From positions 1,305,501 to 1,369,500 of the forward strand of contig NC_033560.1 in NCBI RefSeq assembly GCF_001680005.1: a DNA stretch of 64,000 nucleotides. The letters are read 5' to 3'. A model generated the notes under the pieces. That model did not search any database. It saw only the letters and a program-made list of their open reading frames with translations, and was not told the origin of the DNA. The first letter of the stretch is position 1, and the number at the start of each line of letters is the position of its first letter. The position numbers were made by a program, and so were the translations under genes. Below, in pieces: positions 22,331-32,300 of the stretch. The DNA is from Plasmodium coatneyi (Eukaryota > Apicomplexa > Aconoidasida > Haemosporida > Plasmodiidae).

Positions 22331-23374
22331 AAAGGTGTGTGTAAACCACCGACAGGGATGGAAGCCCCCTCACTGGGCTAACAAACGGAAAAAAAAAACG
22401 AAGGGGGCAGGTGAACAAATGTGAAGTTATTTGTAGAGTATCTTCTTTTTTTTTAAGTGATAAACATTTCCCTCATTGGAGCTGTTTAAGGGAAATATGA
22501 GCCGAATGAAATTACGCGCATTTTGGAGTGTGTATATTCAGTTATGTGTGTGTGTATGTACTTGTGGTGTGCCCCCCACATGTGCATATCACATTTTTGC
22601 AACTCCTGTTTTTTCCCAATTTTGAAGCACCCAACTTAAAATATCCATTTTGCATTTTTTTAAAACCTTTTCTAACGGTACGAAGGGGTGAAGGCACATT
22701 TGACGTGTAGCCGAGCGGAATGGACGAGGGGGAGGAATCAGCTCCTCCGTTGGGCATTTTTGCCGACACGCTCGGTTCCATGTTGGGACAATTTTGAGTG
22801 ACCCTAATATTTGTGCGAAACTTACTGGGGCACGTCAATGAAACGTTTCTGCTCCCCTACTGGGATGCTACGACAAGGTGTACACCTCGGTATCTCTACG
22901 TTTAGATGTGTCTGAATGTTCGGAAGGGCTATATTTATTTTTTCTCTTGCGGGGGAACAACCATGTTGGTGGTTTCGTTTGTGTGCGTTTTTTCATGCAT
23001 ACGCTTGCGGTTGGCAAGTTACACATTAGCCCGTTAGTGCATTTTTTTTTAAATCGTGTTTGCCTCCTCCGAGGTGAGTAAAAACGGGGGGAACAAAAAC
23101 AAAGACAACAAAATAATAACATACTATCGAAAAAACAAAAAAACGTATACCAAAAAAAGAAAAAAAACAAACTTAAAAAAAAGGAAAATACATGATGTGT
23201 TTACTCAATTTACAAGGACGTTGTGGGACGTCTCCCTTGTAAACGTGATAGGTGAGCGTGGTTAATTTTTTGTTTCCCCCCCTCGTGGGGGTCTCTCATA
23301 AGCTGCGTTTTCCTAGCACTACGTTTTTGCAAAGTAGGAAGGAACGTAGGAATGGCAGCACAAAACAACTGTTC
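22331..23374. other. Convergent intergenic region, about 1 kb
   Basis: It lies between the emp24 3' repeat and the stop of the giant minus-strand gene. Apart from A-rich sequence at 23090-23190 and short T runs, no gene or motif is supported. Confidence 0.55.
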
Positions 23375-26300
23375 TCAGTTGGGCGTTGGTAGGTTTTGGG
23401 CGCATTGGTGGCAGTCTTCCCCCCTGCGGTGTGCGGAGACGTACTTCCCATGTATCAACTGCCGGAGAAGCTGGGTGATACTCTGCCCAACATCGGTGTC
23501 CACATGGGAAAGGGTAAAGTGGTTCGTTTTCACATTAAAGGTTCCCCTGGTCTGACAAAAGTTACACACACTCACCGGTTGCTGCAGGGGGGGGTTGGCA
23601 TTGTTAGAAATGTGCTTGGCCTTCTTGTGATAAAAGGGACTGTTTCTCGTAATACGGATGAGCTCTTTGTATCTCATTATTTCACTTCTTGGGATAATTC
23701 GTACGCAACATACGTCGTCATCCTCTGGTTGTTTTTCCTTCTGTTCGTCTGTTTGGCAGTCCCCTTGTTGCGCTTCCTCGAAGGGTACTGTGCTTCCCGA
23801 CAGGGATTGTCCCATTTCGCGCAGCATGAAAATATTCCTCATTTGACTCTCCTTCAGGTGAGCCCTTTCGCAAATGGTGTCCGCCAGTTCGTCCTTGAGA
23901 CTCCTTCTGGGTACGTACACTGTTTTTACGTTCACACGCGTTACGAAGTTGCACGGGTTGATGAGGAACACGTCACCCGGTTTGAGAGGCGCACACGGTT
24001 CACCTGTTTGACTCGGCTGACTTGCCTGTCGCCTAACCATCCTATCCCTGCCCCCCCCGTTCTGTTCCACCAGAAGGCCAAGGTAGTCATTTCTCGAGTT
24101 GTAAATAAAATTACTGCACTTTGCTTTTAGTTTCTGTTTTTCGTAATCCCAAGATTTCATGGTCCGCTTCGAATTGTCCACAAGGTAGGGGTTCTTCCCG
24201 TCGGATGGATCATTCGTTCTTCCTTTGGGCTCTTTCGAAGCGGGTTTTTCGCCTTTGATCCCACCCCCCGGGGCAGCAGCATCATTTTGCACCTTCTCAC
24301 TAGCAGCGCAGGGGAAGTCACTTAACGTAGGGTCCCTCTTGGAAAAACGCTCATTCTCGTCCAAGGAGTTATCCTCTAGAAGCATCTGGTCAATGTCGGA
24401 CGTATCGCTGGATGTGCAAATTTGTTTTGCGAGATTTTCATTACCGTTTGTGTCACTGTTGGGGTGAATTTGCCTACCATCTTGGTTCTTTTTTTTTTTT
24501 TTTTTTTTTTTCTTGTCCGTTTTAATTGCCTTGTTTGAAATGAAGAGAACATCTAGAGCCTTGGCGTGGATGACTGTCCTGATGTCTCTCCTGCAGAGAA
24601 AGTTTTCGTCCCAAAATTTATTTCTATCGATGCAGATTTTCACAAATTTAACGAACACTAGTTTTCCCTCTATCAGGACAAGGGCGTATTGGTTCTCTGC
24701 ATCTGTGGGGTCGTCTAAACTTTGTTCCTTGTGGTTATTACTTTTTGCGTTCCTGTTGCAACTATCTTCGGTGCTTTCTCCTGTTGGAATTGCAAATCGT
24801 CCTCCTCGTTGTTCCCTTTCTCCATCATTGGGATGGTTCCCCTTGGATGGTATCTCCTCCTTGCTGCTTCTGCGAAGGTGGGAACTTCCCAACTGAGGAC
24901 GGAAGGGAAGGACATATATTTCTCCTTTTGTCCGTTCGAACAATGCATGGATGCAACATTTTAGATTTTCCAAAATGCACTTTAGAATTATTTGCCCAGT
25001 CGGGTCCAGGTTGTTCTTCTCTATCCTTTCGCTTAGCGTTGTGTTTTCCTCGGTTTGCACCCTTTCATCGGAGTGGATTTTCTTTCCCACTTGAGGTGAC
25101 TCTCTCTTAAACAGATCCAATTGGCTCCCTTTGTCGAGGATGATTGGCTGCTCCGTCTGGCTGAGCAGAGGAAATGTGGCATTTGGGAAGAGGACCTCCC
25201 TCCTTTGCAGACTTGGTTTATCTGCATTTGACAGTTCGTCTCTTGAGTTTATCTTGATGGTGAGCCACTGCTTCTTTTGGAATATCTCGTAGTTTTTAGT
25301 TATCCTCGTCTGTGCATCGCATGGATGCTTTGGGATATGGTTTACGTGTATCCCATTTGATTCTCTTCCTCCCCCCCCATTGAAGTGCTTTTTAAAACAA
25401 ATGAACAGATGCAAATGGTGCAGGTAATAGTTGATAAAGAAGCTAGCCCTCTTCAGCTCATACAGATATATCAACCACGTGGCGCTACTGACCTTCCCTG
25501 CCAAGTCGATATTCTGTTCGTACTTCTTTTCAAATGTCCGTATGTTTCTCTTCGTTTGGATGATATTCCGTGCGGTTGTTCGGACTTCGACGCGATTACC
25601 CGTTTTGTTATTTTTTTCCAATATGTTATCTGTGAGGTGTTTGTTTTGGTTGTACTTGAGGCGGATTGTATTTTCCTTATTCGATGTGACGCTGCATCTG
25701 TGTTGACTCATGGAGGTGTTCACTTCGTTGGAGCACATGTGGAGGGCCCCATCATGGATCCTAAAATTTGCATCTGTCATACCATGCAAGATTGTGTCAC
25801 TGGGGGTGAGGGAGTTAGACAGATGGACATCGTTGAAGTAACTTCCGGACGTTACAGCTGTGTTACGCATATCCAAATGGGGGAGACTCCCCCACGCAAT
25901 GTTCGAAGAACTGGTGAAGAAATGAGAACCTCGTCCTCCGTTCAGACGAACTGCATCCATAGTGGTTGTCGTTACGTCCTCGTCATTCATGTAATGCTCT
26001 CTTCTCCTCGTTGGGGGATTTTCGCTGATGGAGGGGCGATCTCCTTTACGCAGTGCTCCCTTAAACGCGTTGGATATATACTCCCCCCCAAACGTTTTTA
26101 CCATTTCTGTGTTACAATTTGGATGAGGTGAGAAGATCTGATTAGCTTGTTCAACAACTTCATGTGAGTTTCTCGTGGGGGATATCCCACCTGCGTCGTC
26201 ACAGTGGGAGTCTAACTGGGGTGCGTTGTGAAGAAGGAACGGGTTCGTCTTATCCTCCTCTTCTGCTAAATCAACTTCATTTTCTATGTCTTCATTTATG

Positions 26301-29300
26301 GTATGGTTGGTCTTTCCATCAGGATGAGGGGTCCTCTTCCCACTTTTTAAAAAATCTCCCTCACGAGCATGCGATATTTGCAAGCTGTTTCCGCTGCTAC
26401 TGCTGTTGGTGGAGATGGAGGACCCGCTGGTAATTCTTCCATTCATTTTTATTTCCTTCGGTGGGGGGGTAACACCACATGTCTTCACAGTATCGCCAAC
26501 AAAAGGACCTTTCACGTCCTTCCAGGGGGGATGTTCCCAATATGGGTGGCCACCACAGTTGACACGATCTACGCTGGCAGAATGAACGACTCCATTCGAT
26601 ACACTCTCCCGTTTACCTGAGTGTTTCCTTACGTCCATTTTACGAAACGACGTTACATCCGTAAGCATTGAAAGGAATGACTCTGTTGTTATTTTGTTTT
26701 TTTTTTCCAGGTGGTGTTCGGCATTTGTTTCCTCTTTTGCTTGATCCTTCCGGTTGATCTGGTGTACCTCCCTGGGACTGCAGGAACTGATTGCAGGGGA
26801 GGAGCTTCCACTTTTACGACACTCATCAGGGGTTAAACTTTTTGCCTTCTTTTTGGACCACATAGAACACATGATGTCGTTTATCTGGTGGGGGTCTTTC
26901 CTAAAGTTCTCTCTATACATGTGGCTCCCTGTTGTGCTTTTCGTAGGACTCGTTTGGGTTTTCTCTTTGGGTTTGCCAACGTGCACAGGTGTAGCAGCAA
27001 TTGCATGCCCACCCGTGCGGCTAATGTACCTTTCGTAGTTAAAGCTGTAAATGGGGTCGTAAAGAGTAAGTAGCTCGTCCCAAACCCCCCCGTGGCAAAC
27101 AGACGACAGTAACCTTTTATTTATTTCGTCTGGATTTTTGAGGTGACACTTTTCCTCATCGATTATGTTTATCGTTCTGGTTAGCTTCTTTCTGGAGTTC
27201 AGTTCGTTGAACAGAATCATGAGGGAGTAGAAGAGGGGGGCTAGCGCCATCAGGTGGTTCTCACTGATTGCATGGTGGCTCTCCCCAGGTTGGTCTCTTC
27301 TTCCTCCATTTTGTGAATTCATCACACACTTTGCAGGTCCTTCATTTTTTCCCTCCTCATTTGGTGTGATTCCCATGGGGGGTTCGAACTGGGACAGGAT
27401 TTTACCATTACGGTGCATTATCTTTAGGACGTTTCTTTTCCGCTTCTGCTGTTGCGTGGGTTGGTTTTGACCCTTTGTGGATTGTGTAAGGGAGCTGTCG
27501 AAGCAGTTCATTGAAAAGGTGGAAACGCACTCTGATCCCCTTTCACCATCGCTTCCACAATTGTGTCTACACGATTCGGCATAATGATGGCAACACGAAT
27601 TGGCACTCGACTCTTCGTACTCATTATGGGAGAATATCTCCTCCACTAAGTGGCACGACATGCTAGAAAAATGGCTGGCCGTTTGGTCCTCTTCGCGCGT
27701 TTCATCTTTGCCTACGCGTTTGTTTTTGTTCTCCTCCTCCTTCTCATCCTTTTCCATGGGTTCCCCACAAAAGGCACTGTTCACCAAGCTGCTGCAGACT
27801 GAGGGAGATGAGCTCAACACACCGATGTGCATTTTTTCCTCTTTGAATTTGAGTTCACCACTGGGGAGGGCATCTTTTCTTTCACCATCGTTTATGCCAC
27901 ACATGGGTTGGTTCTGGTCTGTGTGCAGGTGACCCTCACTGCTACGGTTGTAATGGTGTGATTTATGTGGGTTGTTCGATTGGGGGGAATTTTTCCCCTT
28001 ACGACATCTCCCTTCGTGGTGGTAAGGGGAGCTACCACGTAGTTCACCCATTTGAGTGGACCAACCAGGTGATGTGGTCCCATCGTTCAACCCCTTCTCG
28101 TGTTGTACGTGCGCTGGAGATTCCCTCGCAGTTTCTTTCTGTCCTGTAATATATCTTTTCTTTTTTGTGTCTTCCTCGTCACTTCCGGGGGTGCAGTCGA
28201 TGGATTGCTTCTCCATCATAGCGTTTTTTCCCCCGTCATGGTAATAACCACCGTTCAGGAGTTCATCCTTTTCTCCGTCGAGGGAACAGACAAGCTCATC
28301 TGATGAGTCTCTTCCTTTAAGTTGGTCCGTGTGTCCTTCCAATGATGGATCTCCCGACGTGTGAGGAACACACGGGAGCAGTACACCTGTTTCATTGGTA
28401 ACGCTGCTAACAGGGCTAATTGCACTTGTACAAGTGGAGGTTTCCATTTGTTTTCCGTCCCTCTGAGTCTTCCCCTGGTCACGCCTCCCAAATGGGTATT
28501 TTTCAGCAGACCCACAAAATGAACTGCCCCCCATGGGGAGTTTGCAGTAACAAACAGACAACATCATCCAGAGGATAGTGGGTAGTCCCCCCTGCTTCAT
28601 CGACGGTAAAGTCCTAACCTTTAGAAGTAGCTTCAGAATCCTCATAACATTTTTTAAGTTGGGAAACCTTTTTAGAATACTTGAAAAGAATTCTGTGTGC
28701 TTCAATGAGTTGTTTGTATTAACAGACACATCACAAACGATGTCATTTTTTCTCAGTGTTAGGATGGGAACTCTCGCAGAATCTACCAGTTGTAGCTGTA
28801 CGTTGTCGAAGAAGGCGCATTCGGATGGGTCCAGGGGTGTGACACCTGTTCTTCTTAATTTCTCGTGGATATTCAAATGGTACTGATCTGTCTGCACTTT
28901 GCTTCCTGCGTCAATGGCGGGGTTATCCTTCCCCTCCTCTTCGTTCTGCTTCGTCGCCACATCGTTTTCCCTCTCCCGATTCCTCTTCATCTGTTCGATG
29001 TAGTTGTAAATATTGCGAAGGATATACTTTGGGTTGTAGAGGTTCGCCTGGATGACGATATCGAGGTCGCTTGTTTTTGAGTCCACCCCGTAGGCACTAG
29101 AACCCACGGTATATATTTTTATGTCACAGGTGAACAAGTGCTTTATTAGCTTGGACAGGAGGGAGAAGATCTTCCGCTTCGTTCGTTTGATATCCTTGGA
29201 CGGCTTTACCTTTTTGAGCAGGTCGATTAGTAGTTCTTCTGTTTTGCGTAGCAGGAGGAAGAGATCTGCCTGGAGGGCATTGCGTGGTGCATTGTTTGCA

Positions 29301-32300
29301 CTATCACCTCTGTGAAGTGTCGTAGGGGGTATTATTCCCACTGCGGGGGGAGGATCCACTTTAATGGCTTTGTACCTCTGAATTGCACCATGCAGAAGAG
29401 GCAGCAGATGTATCCTTGGCTTGTCGTCCAGGTTTAGAGATAGACTTCTTATTCTCCCGTTCCGGAGGGGAAGGTGATTTCTGCTCGCGATGAACTTATC
29501 GTAGTGACTTAGGGTGACGCAACTTTGGTTTCTCCCCCTTTGGGCAGCATCATTAGAGTGATCAGGTGCCCCACTATGTGCCTTTTCCGTAGTATGTGTC
29601 ACCTCTTCTCCATTTTTCTGCCTCTTTTTTTTTTTTTTTTTTTTTCTTTTTTTCTTCTTATCATTCAGGTGCTGCCCGTTTTGCGGCACGTATGCATAGG
29701 ATCCCTCGACGTCATAATTAAGACACTCATGGGGTTCTTCCTTCTCGTTTTCTATGCCCTGCATGGTAACGGCCTCCCCCTTGGTAGGTTGCTTCGTACT
29801 CCTTTGCTTTATTTTGGTGAACAAACAAAAGGGTGCACCCATCGTGGTTGCGTCTTCTACCGTGTAGTCCTGCTCGTCATTCCTATCCATTGAAACATTT
29901 TCATGGCTACATTTTTTAAGTTCGTTGTATTTCCTCACCATTTCGTTGTAGTTGTTTGTCTTATCCCCATTTTGCTGCTTCGTCTTTGAAAAGGCTGACT
30001 TTTCTTTCTTTTTCTTTTTCTCTTTTTGGAGTCTCACTGGTGCAGCTCCCCCGTTGTGGACGCCTTCGTAACTATTCGATAGGTCCTCCCCTTTGATAGG
30101 CAACACTCTGGAGTCATCACCCGTTGGAACCTTTTTCCATTCAGCAGTTACATCTACGAACTGGTCATTCGGATATGTGGCGTTCTTTTTATTTTCATTT
30201 TCCATTTGGTCATCATTTGCACTTTGTCGCCTGCAGATTTCATCCTTTTCTACTCTGTTTCCATTAAGCAATGTGAAACTGTTTTTTTTTCCTACCTTCG
30301 GGGGGTCATTTTTATCCAGCTTGTTGGCCTTTTCTGTTTCACCTGGGTAAATCATTGGATAGGGTTTGCCATTCTGTGACATGTGTGGCTGGTCCGGGGG
30401 AAGTCCTTTATAGGGGTACCTTGCGTGAGGATTTCCCCCCTGTTGGTAAGTCCCATGTTGACTGGGTCCATAATTTTCATCCAGGGAATCCCCATTGGAG
30501 AAATTCCCCCCGTTGGTCAGATTTGCAAAATGCGGCGCGCCGTTAATGGAGTGGAAATCCCGTAGTGGGATGCCGACCGGGGGGATGACGCCATAGGGGA
30601 GGTGATAAAACCCACTGGAGGGGTTACCATAGGAGCCAGCAAAGGTGTTCACAAGAGGGTTATATTCAAGCGGATACATGGCATTAAATTTGTTAATATC
30701 GTTTGGGAAATAAGTATTTCTGTCTGCATGGTATATACTCTGTTGTGTGTACTGCTCATCGTTGAAAATTTTTTTTTTTTTTTTTTTTCTTATTCGTAAT
30801 TTGTTGTAGATGTCCCACTTATGCGTTGGGAGGAAGGTCATTTTTTCTCTGTTCAGTTGGATGGTCTGATGGAAAGGGGTTCGGTCTGGGTGCACAGGGG
30901 GGAGGTTCACTCCTTGTGCGTTCACCACCATACGCTTATTTCCTGGAGGGTAGTTACTCCCCATGGGGAAGTTATTTTCTACATTTACGTGTTTCGCGCC
31001 GAGGTGACTGCTCCAGTTGTTGCTATGGTGAGAACCTCTCTCGATGGTTCCAATGGGGGGTATTCCCATTCTGTTAAATGGAACAACCAAGTGATTATTG
31101 TAAGGTGGAACATCCCATGGGGTCTTCACTCCAAGATTGTAACCCCCCCCTAGGTAACTTACGTCTCTGCATAGGAATGGGTCATGTTTCACTGGGCGAT
31201 GTATCCCTTTCGCGTCTTCCCATTGGCCTCCATTTGTGTTTGCATAATGGTACTCATTGTGAGAGGGTCCAATTTTATTACACGGTTTGTTGGCACTTGG
31301 GACCGAAGTACAAATGTTGTAACCGATGTCGTAACGATGAGGAACACTGCTGGTGATTCTTCTTCGATTGTCATGCATACTGGGGGCATACCCCCCTACT
31401 TCATCTGCCGCGGTGATGAGAGATGCCTCTACAGAGGCCACGTCCTCATTGTTCATTGCTGCGATAGTGCTACTTATGTCCGTGTAATTATTCCAATCGG
31501 TTCCACCACTGGGAAAGGTCTTCACTCTGTACTGCCTTCCATACGGGAGGGGGTTATTCCCATTGGGGGGTCTACACGGCTGTTGAAGTAACCGACGAGG
31601 TTTATTTCTACGTCCTTCGTTTTGCCTCCCTGGGAAGAAGCTCCCTTGTCCGTTTATGAAGTTGTTCATGTGGCTAATTCGGTTTGGGTTGCCAAAGTTT
31701 TGGGCACCGCCTAGCCAGCTCATTCCACTCATTCCAGCTAAGCCTCTCCCGCTGATCATATAATTCGCGTAACCACGTTTAAAATGGTTAAAGTAGGGTT
31801 CCCTGTTGAATACGCCACCTTCATTTTCACCTCTCCATAGGTCTTCCATGTAGGAGGTGGTGGAACCAGAGGGGTACTTCCACTTTAAGTGTCTCGATAG
31901 GAACCCCTTTCTGCGTATTCGCTGGGGAAGTGCCCTGTTGACGCGGCCTAGGCGATTCGCGTGGCTGATTGGGTTCATTCGATTCAGGTAGTTCATGTAG
32001 TTAATGTAGTTCACGTAATTGGCGTAGTCCCTCGATACGAAGCTGCTCACGTTGTCACTGAGCACGTCTGCAGAATAGTCCTCCTCGTTTTGACTGTTGT
32101 GGTTGTACCGGTCTGGGCTATCACCCCTTTCGCTGCTTCGATTGTCTCCTCCGTGCACACTCCTGCCATCACGAGGGGGCGCATTAACAAAAGATGCGTC
32201 TCCCCCAATGACGTTACTCTGCTCTTCCTGAGCCAATACATCATGTTCATTAAAATTATCTTCGCTGGTGCATCTGTATTGTTTTGTACGATCCACATTT

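Noticed and set aside
22709..22790. GTAGCCGAGCGG resembling a tRNA-Ser/Leu D-arm
   Set aside because: No anticodon stem, no GGTTCRAATCC T-arm at the right distance and no closing acceptor stem could be built.
23396..24130. 244-aa plus-strand ORF under the giant gene
   Set aside because: Antisense shadow of the nucleotidyltransferase frame, with no domain or signal.
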